Source of the DNA: Pedobacter sp. MC2016-05
Lineage (GTDB): Bacteria; Bacteroidota; Bacteroidia; Sphingobacteriales; Sphingobacteriaceae
DNA: 64,000 bases
Direction: 5' to 3'
Assembly: GCF_026239735.1 (NCBI RefSeq)
Contig: NZ_JAPIVT010000006.1
Span: 124,001 to 188,000, forward strand
Below, piece by piece: positions 43,685-51,555 of this stretch. Under the pieces are notes generated by a model. The model ran no database searches. It saw only the letters and a list, made by a program, of their open reading frames with translations, and was not told the origin of the DNA. The position numbers were made by a program, and so were the translations under genes. Each line of letters starts with the position of its first letter. Positions within the stretch are counted from its first letter, which is position 1.

Positions 43685-44957
43685 CAACAGAGTAGTGATA
43701 ACAGGTTTAGGTGTTTGCGGGCCGAATGCTACCAACGTCCCCGATTTTGTGCATGCGCTTAAAAATGGCATCTCGGGAATTACGCATCAAAGCGATTTAG
43801 AAGCCTTAGGATTTTCATGCCAAATAGCCGGCAAACCTCCACTTACAGAAGATAGAATTGCACAATATTTCAGCTCACTAGAACTAAAAAACCTTAACAG
43901 TACAGGCATAGTTTACGGTGTAATTGCCGCTTTAGATGCATGGGAAAATGCCGGCCTGAAGCTTAGCGACATCAATGAACCAGATTGGGATAGTGGAACC
44001 ATTTTCGGCACAGGCACCTCTGGGATAGATAAATTTCGATGGGCTATTAACAAAATCGATGATATGGAAATACGAAAGCTAGGTAGTTCAGTAGTGGTGC
44101 AAACGATGGCTAGTGGCGTAAGTGCATTTATTGCAGGCAAAATTGGCCTGGGTAACCAGGTAAGCACCAATTCATCTGCCTGTGCAACTGGTGTGGAAAG
44201 TATTTTGCTGGCTTATGATCGAATTAAATCGGGTAGAGCAAAACGGATGCTTGCCGGAAGCACCAGCGATAGCGGCCCGTACATTTGGGGCGGCTTTGAT
44301 GCCATGAAGGTTTGCAATTATAAACACAATGATGCGCCCGAAAAAGGTAGCCGGCCAATGAGTGCAACCGCCAGCGGATTTGTGCCAGGCAGTGGCGCTG
44401 GTGCACTCGTACTGGAGTCCCTTGAAAGCGCATTGTTACGTAGCGCACCCATTTACGCAGAAGTTTTAGGAGGCGATTTAAACTCTGGCGGCCAACGCGG
44501 CCTAGGCACCATGACTGCGCCAAACCCGGTGGCCGTACAAAGATGCATCAAAAAAGCCATCGATAATGCTGGCATCCGGGCCAATGAAATAGAGGTGATA
44601 AACGGGCATTTAACTGCTACCACTAAAGATGCGCTGGAGATTGAAAATTGGAAGACTGCGCTGGATACATCGAAACAAAAATTTCCCTATATTAATTCAA
44701 TTAAAGGTTTGATAGGTCATTGTATTAGCGCAGCCGGAAGCATAGAAACCGTAGCTTCTGTGCTACAATTAGCCGAAGGCTTTATCTTTCCAAACGTTAA
44801 CTGCGAAGATTTAAATCCGGCCATAGCCGATTTAATCAACGAATCGCGAATTCCACAGCAGTTGATCAACAAACAATTTAATTACCTGGCCAAGGCAAGT
44901 TTCGGTTTTGGCGATGTAAATGCATGTATCATCCTTAAGAAATACAATTATGAGTAA
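43677..44957 (+). CDS. Beta-ketoacyl-ACP synthase (KAS II-like)
   Basis: This 426-residue condensing enzyme starts NRVVITGLGVCGPNATNV and carries the Cys-His-His triad: Cys169 in SSACATG, His311 in NGHLTATTKDALE and His348 in KGLIGHCISAAGSIE. In housekeeping KAS II the first histidine motif usually reads HGTST; here it is HLTAT, which marks a divergent, pathway-specific enzyme. It overlaps both neighbours by 8 bases. It probably elongates or primes the acyl chain delivered to the type III synthase. Confidence 0.93.
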   Translation: MDNNRVVITGLGVCGPNATNVPDFVHALKNGISGITHQSDLEALGFSCQIAGKPPLTEDRIAQYFSSLELKNLNSTGIVYGVIAALDAWENAGLKLSDINEPDWDSGTIFGTGTSGIDKFRWAINKIDDMEIRKLGSSVVVQTMASGVSAFIAGKIGLGNQVSTNSSACATGVESILLAYDRIKSGRAKRMLAGSTSDSGPYIWGGFDAMKVCNYKHNDAPEKGSRPMSATASGFVPGSGAGALVLESLESALLRSAPIYAEVLGGDLNSGGQRGLGTMTAPNPVAVQRCIKKAIDNAGIRANEIEVINGHLTATTKDALEIENWKTALDTSKQKFPYINSIKGLIGHCISAAGSIETVASVLQLAEGFIFPNVNCEDLNPAIADLINESRIPQQLINKQFNYLAKASFGFGDVNACIILKKYNYE

Positions 44958-45210
44958 AGAAGAAATTATTGCAGAACTTAAAAATATCATTACCCCATAC
45001 AGCGAAGAAACCATCGCTTTGCAAAGCATTGATGATGACACTGATTTTTTAAAAGATCTAAAAATAAATTCTGCCAACCTGGTTGATATCGTGCTCGATA
45101 TCGAAGATCGATTTAACATCGAAATAGATAACGATTCGATGGCAAAAATGTTGACAGTTAAAGCTACAGTGGATATTATTGAGAACAAACGTCAGGGAAA
45201 TGCTGGGTAA
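44950..45210 (+). CDS. Acyl carrier protein of the polyketide operon
   Basis: This 86-residue acidic helical protein carries the growing acyl chain on a phosphopantetheine arm at Ser41 (LKINSANLVDIVLDIEDRF). The residue before the serine is asparagine rather than the usual aspartate. The ATG at 44950 is preferred because it overlaps the ketosynthase stop (ATGAGTAA), while an ATG at 44920 would add ten residues that do not fit the family. It overlaps the next gene by 11 bases. A private ACP next to a private phosphopantetheinyl transferase is consistent with a self-sufficient pathway. Confidence 0.92.
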   Translation: MSKEEIIAELKNIITPYSEETIALQSIDDDTDFLKDLKINSANLVDIVLDIEDRFNIEIDNDSMAKMLTVKATVDIIENKRQGNAG

Positions 45211-45748
45211 TGATATTGTAGATTTGAAGTTTGCAAAGCTTCACTACAATTGGCGGAGAAAAGGTTACCTCAATAAAATTTTTTCCGCAAGAGAACTAGA
45301 ACTTATAAATAGTTCCAAAAGCGAAGATACAATGGTGTGGGTGTTGTGGAGCATGAAAGAAGCAGCCTATAAGTGTTATAACCGGTTAACTTCCGAAAGG
45401 CTTTTTAATCCACAGGCTTTCGAATGTGCACTTTTCGGTTCTTGCAACAATAGTGCGAGTGGCGTGGTAAAACGGAGTGGTCAATCTTTTTTTACAAAAA
45501 CCGAAATAAGCAAAAATTATGTTCATACACTCGCTTATTCCTGCACGTTGATGCTGGATCATTTATCTGTCCATCATCATAAAAACAATGCAGAATATTC
45601 AGTTGCTTTTACACACTCCACCAACTGTTCATTACAAAAAGACAGAAACCATCTCCCTGAGGTAATAGATAAAAAAACACAGCACAAACACATGGCTTCA
45701 ATTAGCCACGATGGAAGATATTTATGTATCGCTTTTTTAAAAGTTTGA
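45200..45748 (+). CDS. 4'-phosphopantetheinyl transferase
   Basis: This 182-residue enzyme activates carrier proteins by attaching phosphopantetheine from CoA. GNDIVDLK (Asp5, Asp8) and WSMKEAAYK (Glu54, Lys58) are the metal and catalytic motifs of the AcpS/Sfp superfamily. The start at 45200 (MLGNDIVDL) is chosen because an upstream ATG at 45179 adds a stretch that lies before the conserved start. It overlaps the ACP gene by 11 bases and is the last gene of the operon. Its natural substrate is presumably the adjacent ACP. Confidence 0.9.
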   Translation: MLGNDIVDLKFAKLHYNWRRKGYLNKIFSARELELINSSKSEDTMVWVLWSMKEAAYKCYNRLTSERLFNPQAFECALFGSCNNSASGVVKRSGQSFFTKTEISKNYVHTLAYSCTLMLDHLSVHHHKNNAEYSVAFTHSTNCSLQKDRNHLPEVIDKKTQHKHMASISHDGRYLCIAFLKV

Positions 45749-45795
45749 CTGTCTAAAACAGGAATAGTCCCTATTTTCTTTACAGAATAATAGAA

Positions 45796-45823
45796 TTGCA
45801 TCCCTCAAAAAGCCTTATCTTTG
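45796..45823 (+). promoter_or_regulatory. Promoter of pruA
   Basis: TTG (45796-45798), 17 bases, then TATCTTTG (45816-45823) match the Bacteroidota promoter consensus TTG-N17-23-TAnnTTTG exactly. Transcription would start around 45830, giving a leader of about 15 bases before the pruA ATG at 45846. Confidence 0.55.
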
Positions 45824-45845
45824 TGTAAATCATAAAAAATAAAAT

Positions 45846-47480
45846 ATGCTTAAAGGATTTTTTAACGTACCCACTCCGGTAAACGAACCTATATTAAATT
45901 ATGGCCCAGGCAGCAAAGAACGCGTACTTTTAAAAGAAGCGCTTGCCGAGGCTCGCTCACACCAACAAGACATTCCGATGTACATTGGCGGCAAACAAGT
46001 TCACACCGATAAGAAAGGTAAAGTTGTTCCACCACATGATCATCAACATATTTTAGCCCAATTTAGCATTGGCGATAAAACACACATAACACAAGCAATT
46101 GATGCAGCTTTGGCTGCAAAACAAGATTGGGAAAACCTTTCGTGGGAACATAGAGCAGCAATATTTTTAAAAGCTGCTGATTTAATTGCGGGCAAATATC
46201 GTTATAAGCTAAATGCTGCGACAATGTTAGGTCAAAGCAAAAATGCTTATCAGGCAGAAATTGATGCCGCTTGTGAGCTGATTGATTTCTTACGTTTTAA
46301 CGTAAGCTACATGGCCGATATTTACAAACAACAACCTCCGGTTTCACCTCGTGGAAGCTGGAATAGAGTGGAACAACGCCCACTTGAAGGTTTCGTTTTT
46401 GCTTTAACACCTTTCAACTTCACCGCCATCGCGGCAAATTTACCTGCCTCGGCAGCGATGATGGGAAATGTTGTGGTTTGGAAACCTGCCGATACACAAG
46501 TTTATGCGGCTAACCTTTTAATGGAAATTTTCCGTGAGGCGGGCTTACCCGATGGTGTTGTGAATTTGGTTTACGCCGACGGACCAGAAACAGGCGAGGT
46601 GATTTTTAATCATCCTGATTTTGCTGGTATTCACTTTACTGGGTCTACAAAAGTGTTCCAGGAAATCTGGAAAACGATTGGAACAAACATCCATAAATAC
46701 AAATCTTATCCTCGTATTGTGGGGGAAACTGGCGGAAAGGATTTCATTTTGGTGCATCCTTCTGCACAAACTGACATCGCAAGCACAGCAATTGTTCGTG
46801 GTGCATTCGAATATCAAGGGCAGAAATGTTCGGCTGCAAGTCGTGTTTACATTGCTGAAAGTCTTTGGCCAGAAATTAAAGAACAAATGCTTCGCGATAT
46901 CGCATCGTTTAAAATGGGGGGAACCGAAGATTTTACCAACTTTATTAACGCGGTTATTGATGAACGCTCTTTTGATAAGCTGGCTAAATACATCGACCAA
47001 GCTAAAAAAGATACGGGCGTAGAAGTTATTGCCGGTGGCAATTATGATAAGAGCAAAGGTTATTTTGTTGAGCCAACCGTTTTAGTGGTCGACGACCCGA
47101 AATACACCACCATGTGTGAAGAATTGTTCGGTCCTGTTTTAACGGTTTACGTGTATGCTGACAAAGATTTTGATTCAATTTTGGAAGTGATTGATACAAC
47201 CTCGCCATACGCTTTAACAGGTGCATTAATTGCACAAGATCGCTATGCGATTGATAAGGCAAGCCATGCTTTACGAAATTCGGCTGGTAACTTTTACATC
47301 AACGATAAATGTACCGGAGCTGTTGTTGGTCAGCAGCCATTTGGCGGCGCCAGAGGTTCGGGTACTAATGATAAAGCCGGTTCGATGATTAATTTATTAC
47401 GTTGGGTTTCTCCACGTACCATTAAGGAAGTTTTCGAATCGCCAACTGATTATCGTTACCCGTTCTTAGCTGAAGATTAA
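45846..47480 (+). CDS. pruA: L-glutamate gamma-semialdehyde dehydrogenase
   Basis: This 544-residue NAD-dependent enzyme oxidises glutamate gamma-semialdehyde to glutamate, the second step of proline breakdown. ALDH hallmarks are Glu294 in GETGGKDF and the nucleophile Cys328 in GQKCSAASR. FTGSTKVF and the C-terminal GAVVGQQPFGGARGSGTNDKAG are typical for the P5C dehydrogenase branch. It is the stand-alone form, not fused to proline dehydrogenase. It has its own promoter and no operon partner in the window. Confidence 0.96.
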   Translation: MLKGFFNVPTPVNEPILNYGPGSKERVLLKEALAEARSHQQDIPMYIGGKQVHTDKKGKVVPPHDHQHILAQFSIGDKTHITQAIDAALAAKQDWENLSWEHRAAIFLKAADLIAGKYRYKLNAATMLGQSKNAYQAEIDAACELIDFLRFNVSYMADIYKQQPPVSPRGSWNRVEQRPLEGFVFALTPFNFTAIAANLPASAAMMGNVVVWKPADTQVYAANLLMEIFREAGLPDGVVNLVYADGPETGEVIFNHPDFAGIHFTGSTKVFQEIWKTIGTNIHKYKSYPRIVGETGGKDFILVHPSAQTDIASTAIVRGAFEYQGQKCSAASRVYIAESLWPEIKEQMLRDIASFKMGGTEDFTNFINAVIDERSFDKLAKYIDQAKKDTGVEVIAGGNYDKSKGYFVEPTVLVVDDPKYTTMCEELFGPVLTVYVYADKDFDSILEVIDTTSPYALTGALIAQDRYAIDKASHALRNSAGNFYINDKCTGAVVGQQPFGGARGSGTNDKAGSMINLLRWVSPRTIKEVFESPTDYRYPFLAED

Positions 47481-48117
47481 TATTTTTCACCTAAGCTGTC
47501 GAAGCATCAATATATTTTGAAACCCTTGAGCAATCAGGGGTTTTTCTCTTTAAAAGGATTTAGAAAGCAATGAAAGTAGTAATGCTTTTGTTAGTCGGGC
47601 TTTACGATATATTTTTTTCCCTCTGCTGCGTTTTTAAATTACCGTCTTTGCGAAATCGATATTTTATCGATAGAAGTTCCACAAGAATGCCTTTGGCACA
47701 ATCTCATTTGTGGTGTTATTTGTGAAATGAGATTGCTTCGTACCTCGCAATGACAACCGTTCTTGCCGTCATCGATATTGATTTTTATGCAATAAATTAT
47801 CTTTCAGGATGACAACAAAAAAAATGTCGCTACAATCCCATTTAATTGCTCAACCTTTCGCAACTATTTAGGTCTGCAGTGTGTAAAAGGCACTTTTTTT
47901 AATTTTTAAACCCGACAATAGGGAAAATCCTTTTTTTTGCAGCTTAAAATTACTAACGCTAACGGGCATATGCATATTCAGCGTAAGTAAAACGTTGAAA
48001 ACAAAAAGATTGGAACGAATGGCAGGGCTACAGTATCCACAAAGGGCGAAACATTCATTTCCAAATCCAACAAAACTATAACAAGGTTTAACTGTTCTAT
48101 AGAGAAATAAAAACATC
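47481..48117. other. 637-bp intergenic region rich in repeats
   Basis: No credible gene was found. The gap holds GTTAGTCGGGCTTT (47590-47603, copy at 38758-38771), the hairpin AATCTCATTT / AAATGAGATT (47700-47709, 47725-47734), the 23-base copy of the ftsY-rimO palindrome core (47732-47754) and ACAAAAAGATTGGAACGAA (48001-48019), which resembles ACAAAAAGATTAAACGAAAA at 13461-13480. It appears to be a patchwork of degraded intergenic repeats. Confidence 0.6.
47732..47754. repeat. Second copy of the ftsY-rimO palindromic repeat
   Basis: ATTGCTTCGTACCTCGCAAT followed by GAC is the exact reverse complement of 11493-11515 (23 bases). Here it overlaps another inverted repeat: AATCTCATTT (47700-47709) with AAATGAGATT (47725-47734). 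Confidence 0.85.
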
Positions 48118-48378
48118 ATGGAAAACCAGGAAGAAAAAAACTCGAATTTACGAGATGAAAATATTAATAATTCGGCCGAGAGATCTAATATGCCCGAACA
48201 ACAAGTGCCACGCCACCGTAGTGATGAGCAGAGCGATAAAAACAAGGTAAAATCTGATGCAGGACACTTGGGGAGAGATTTCGGAGGCGGTGATTTTGGA
48301 TCGGAAGAAGCACGTGCAGATGCGGAAAAAGGCAATAAAGGAGAAGCTGGCAACATGCCAAATAGCGAAGAAAAATAA
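48118..48378 (+). CDS. Small hydrophilic protein of unknown function
   Basis: This 86-residue protein is composed almost entirely of charged and polar residues (MENQEEKNSNLRDENINNSA..., ending in AGNMPNSEEK) with a glycine-rich patch (GRDFGGGDFGSEE). It is probably disordered and cytoplasmic, in the manner of small stress or desiccation-related proteins, but no family was recognised. A strong terminator immediately follows the stop codon, which supports real expression. Confidence 0.7.
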   Translation: MENQEEKNSNLRDENINNSAERSNMPEQQVPRHRSDEQSDKNKVKSDAGHLGRDFGGGDFGSEEARADAEKGNKGEAGNMPNSEEK

Positions 48379-48402
48379 AGCCCCGACTTTAACGGGGCTT
48401 TT
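48376..48402. terminator. Terminator after small hydrophilic protein gene
   Basis: AAAGCCCCG (48377-48385) and CGGGGCTTTT (48393-48402) form a GC-rich stem around ACTTTAA, with a T-tract. It overlaps the stop codon of the gene and lies before the convergent carbonic anhydrase gene. Confidence 0.85.
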
Positions 48403-48430
48403 AACACTAATTATACGATCGGGATGTGTT

Positions 48431-49087
48431 TTAACCCACCTTAAACGCAGGCGCAACATCATCGAGGCAGTTACAAGTAACTTTCATATCTTTAATGATG
48501 CCTGTTTTAAGGCTGTAAACACATGCATGAACTGCTAAATCCTGACCGTTGGCCCAGGCAGCCTGTACAATGGAAGTATTCATAATATTTGATGCTCCTT
48601 CAATGGTGTTCAGTTCTACTAACCGATCAAAGCGTTGATCGGAATCTTTGATGGTTGCCATTTCACGCTCGTGGGTACGATATACATCGCGAATGTTTCG
48701 CAACCAGTTATCAATAATCCCTACTTGTTTATTACCAAGGGCGGCTTTTACCCCACCGCAGCCGTAATGACCACAAACAATTACGTGTTTTACTTTTAAA
48801 ACATTTACTGAATAATCCAGTACCGAAAGCATATTCATATCGGTATGTACCACTACATTGGCAATGTTCCTATGTACAAAAATGTCGCCTGGTTTAGTAT
48901 TTGTAATCTGGTTTGCCGGAACCCGGCTGTCTGAACAACCAATCCACAAAACGGGTGGATTTTGACCTTCAGATAATTTATTAAAAAAATTCGGATCATT
49001 ATCAATCGTATCCTTAACCCAATCTCTGTTTCCTTGCAAAAGGGTTTCGTAACTGATGTTCTCTGTCTCTATTGTTTTTGCGCACAT
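48431..49087 (-). CDS. Beta-class carbonic anhydrase
   Basis: This 218-residue zinc enzyme interconverts CO2 and bicarbonate. Zinc ligands Cys51 (WIGCSDSRVPA), His107 and Cys110 (GHYGCGG), and the Asp53-Arg55 dyad, are present. It is likely cytoplasmic and oligomeric. It lies five bases downstream of a SulP transporter gene, so the two are one transcription unit, and the enzyme probably uses or supplies bicarbonate for that transporter. Confidence 0.96.
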   Translation of the reverse strand: MCAKTIETENISYETLLQGNRDWVKDTIDNDPNFFNKLSEGQNPPVLWIGCSDSRVPANQITNTKPGDIFVHRNIANVVVHTDMNMLSVLDYSVNVLKVKHVIVCGHYGCGGVKAALGNKQVGIIDNWLRNIRDVYRTHEREMATIKDSDQRFDRLVELNTIEGASNIMNTSIVQAAWANGQDLAVHACVYSLKTGIIKDMKVTCNCLDDVAPAFKVG

Positions 49088-49092
49088 GGCTG

Positions 49093-50697
49093 TTATTTAT
49101 TAATATCCTCTACTACTTTGTTGGTTAATTTCGGTACAGTATAATGTTTCTGTACGTTCTCTAATGTGACAATAATACCCTTGGTAAAGGCATTATGCTT
49201 GTAATTAAAAATGGTTTCCAAAACATCCGGGTCGATGTATCTGGCGTTTGAACCATCAATTATTACATTTGTTTCGCGAGGAATATTCGTTAAAACTACT
49301 TGTATCGCTGCTTTATTTAAGAAAGAGACTTCTTCTGCCAGTTTAATTCTGATGTTCTTTTTATCGCCTTCGTTGGTAATTCTGTAGAAGAAAGGATTAC
49401 GCATGTTTGTACGCAACAGATAAAAGATCGACACCAACATGCCTATCGCAACACCTTTTAGCAAATCAGTAAACAATACGGCCACAACCGTAACTACGAA
49501 AGGCACAAACTGGTCCCATCCTTTGTGGTACATGTGTTTAAATAAACCGATTCTGGTGAGTTTATAACCCGTTACCAATAGAATTGCCGCCAGGCATGAC
49601 AGGGGAATCATATTGATAACTTTCGGAATAAACAGCAATGAAAGCAGCAGCCAAACGCCATGAAAAATTGCAGACATTTTAGTTCTGCCGCCAGAGTTTA
49701 CATTTGCAGAACTTCTCACAATTACGGAAGTCATTGGTAGACCACCAACCATACCGCTGGTAATATTGCCAATTCCCTGAGCAATTAACTCTCTGTTTGT
49801 TGGAGATACACGTTTAATGGGGTCAATTTTATCTACCGCCTCTATACTCAGCAGCGTCTCCAAACTGGCTACCACCGCAATCGTTAATGCCACAATGTAA
49901 ACATTTTTGTTGCCTAGCTGATTAAAATCGGGCATGGTAAACAAACCTAAAAATCCGTTGAAACCATCTATCACTGGGATTTTAACCATCTGATCAGCCC
50001 TTAACGGATACGCAGTACCAGCAAAAATCATGGTTCCTATTACGCCGATTATTACTACAATTAACGGTGCAGGTACAATGGCCAGTTGCCTTATTTTCGG
50101 CCAGATGATTAGTATGGCAATGGACAATAAACTGATGGCAACCGCAGCGAGACTAAAATGACTGATTGCTGCTGATATAGCAGAAAATGTATTTTCGTGA
50201 TCTTGCTGAAAAAAACCTTCATCACCACTGAAATCGGTATCAACACCCAAAGCATGCGGAAGCTGTTTTAAAATTAAAATTAAACCGATAGCGGCCAGCA
50301 TTCCTTCGATAACACTTGAAGGAAAATAATTGCCGATGGTACCTGCTTTTATTAATCCTAAAATTAACTGGAAAACACCAGCGAGCACAACGGCTAAAAG
50401 GAATGTTGGATATGGCCCCAAAGAGGTGATGGCTCCAAAAACGATTACGGTTAAACCAGCGGCTGGTCCGCTTACGCTAAGCTGAGATCCACTAACAGAA
50501 GCAACAATAATCCCTCCGATTATACCGGTAATAAGGCCGGCAAATAACGGTGCACCTGAGGCTAGTGCGATACCTAAGCAAAGTGGCAATGCCACCAAAA
50601 AAACAACAATACTCGATGGAAGATCTTTCTTTAAATTCTTGGCAAGAAAATATTTCTTCACGTCCGAACCTGAAAAGGCCGGGTTAAACTTTTGCAT
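49093..50697 (-). CDS. SulP-family anion transporter, probable bicarbonate carrier
   Basis: This 534-residue inner-membrane protein has the SulP layout: DLPSSIVVFLVALPLCLGIALASGAPLFAGLITGIIGG near the N-terminus, many membrane spans and a C-terminal cytoplasmic STAS-like region (about 440-534, NVIIDGSNARYIDPDVLETI). SulP members carry sulfate, bicarbonate or other anions. The directly following beta carbonic anhydrase gene favours bicarbonate. Substrate is inferred from context. Confidence 0.9.
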   Translation of the reverse strand: MQKFNPAFSGSDVKKYFLAKNLKKDLPSSIVVFLVALPLCLGIALASGAPLFAGLITGIIGGIIVASVSGSQLSVSGPAAGLTVIVFGAITSLGPYPTFLLAVVLAGVFQLILGLIKAGTIGNYFPSSVIEGMLAAIGLILILKQLPHALGVDTDFSGDEGFFQQDHENTFSAISAAISHFSLAAVAISLLSIAILIIWPKIRQLAIVPAPLIVVIIGVIGTMIFAGTAYPLRADQMVKIPVIDGFNGFLGLFTMPDFNQLGNKNVYIVALTIAVVASLETLLSIEAVDKIDPIKRVSPTNRELIAQGIGNITSGMVGGLPMTSVIVRSSANVNSGGRTKMSAIFHGVWLLLSLLFIPKVINMIPLSCLAAILLVTGYKLTRIGLFKHMYHKGWDQFVPFVVTVVAVLFTDLLKGVAIGMLVSIFYLLRTNMRNPFFYRITNEGDKKNIRIKLAEEVSFLNKAAIQVVLTNIPRETNVIIDGSNARYIDPDVLETIFNYKHNAFTKGIIVTLENVQKHYTVPKLTNKVVEDINK

Positions 50698-50822
50698 AAC
50701 GATATAATTATCTAGTAAATTTTAACGAATAAATCGCGGGGAGAGGTGTTGTTGAACCTGTTGAGTATTTGCTCAGCAGCTTAAACATGTTTGTATATTA
50801 AACCTATCCCAAGAAGAAAAAA

Positions 50823-51167
50823 CTAGATAAAATTTGGTGGCGGTGTTGGAACTGCAGGGTGATATGGATCTACATACCGCTTGAAATGCTCAATAAAACT
50901 GCTCTTCAAAAAGAAATGACTGGAAGAGAACTCGTAAGAAAAGATGGGATGGTTTAGCTCGATAAGCTTGAAATCGGAGAATTTTGCAATGTCTTTGGCG
51001 GAGTCTTTACCGCCTTCATGCTCTAACTCGATTTGCATGATTACTGCGTTCATAATTTCTTTATCGATACTGGAACAAAACACAGGCGCACCAGAAATAG
51101 CCATCTTCGCGGAGAAGATAAGCATAAATGCTGCAACGATTGTGTATTTGTATTTCCTCAAAAACAT
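50823..51167 (-). CDS. Small exported protein of unknown function
   Basis: This 114-residue protein has a hydrophobic start (YTIVAAFMLIFSAKMAISGAP) that could be a signal peptide or anchor, one cysteine just after it (VFCSS), and a polar remainder ending PYHPAVPTPPPNFI. No family was recognised. It lies upstream of the SulP/carbonic anhydrase pair on the same strand, 125 bases away, and may or may not share its transcript. Confidence 0.6.
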   Translation of the reverse strand: MFLRKYKYTIVAAFMLIFSAKMAISGAPVFCSSIDKEIMNAVIMQIELEHEGGKDSAKDIAKFSDFKLIELNHPIFSYEFSSSHFFLKSSFIEHFKRYVDPYHPAVPTPPPNFI

Positions 51168-51555
51168 TTGTTCTAATCTTATTCTAATGTTGTTTGCAAA
51201 AATAAACGGATAATTGGTTTTTCAAGCACAATGGGTTGTAAAATATTTGTAATACAACAATTTATTCGCTGATAAAACCCATATTCTTCTGATATTCAAT
51301 TTAGTAAAATATTTTTGAAGCATCAAGCTAATGAGTCTTTACTTAAATTGCCCGGTTTAAAGAGCGCTTTATGTATGCTGTTAAAATTGGTTGCTTGCGC
51401 TATATTACTACAAAGAAATAAAAGTTTCCTCAGTTTTCGTTTTATAAACATTTAACTACAAGTGGAAACGTTAAGATCACTCTCCCACAAACTTCTCCAA
51501 TTAAGCTTGCATTACCGTTGTTAATTTTTAATTTTAAATCCACATATTATCAGCA
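51168..51555. other. 388-bp intergenic region upstream of carboxyltransferase gene
   Basis: The gap separates two divergent genes. It is AT-rich, and no gene, strong inverted repeat or clear promoter motif was recognised in it. Confidence 0.5.

Noticed and set aside
44920..44949. Longer start for the acyl carrier protein
   Set aside because: The ten extra residues overlap the ketosynthase C-terminus in another frame and do not fit the ACP start; ATG 44950 gives the usual overlap.
39127..45748. Flexirubin or aryl polyene cluster
   Set aside because: The carrier, ketosynthase and dehydratase are suggestive, but a type III PKS with a methyltransferase and a flavoprotein does not match those clusters, which use DarA/DarB-like enzymes and many more genes.
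47868..48407. 179-codon minus-strand frame
   Set aside because: It is antisense to the small hydrophilic gene and crosses its terminator; the composition looks like translated non-coding DNA.
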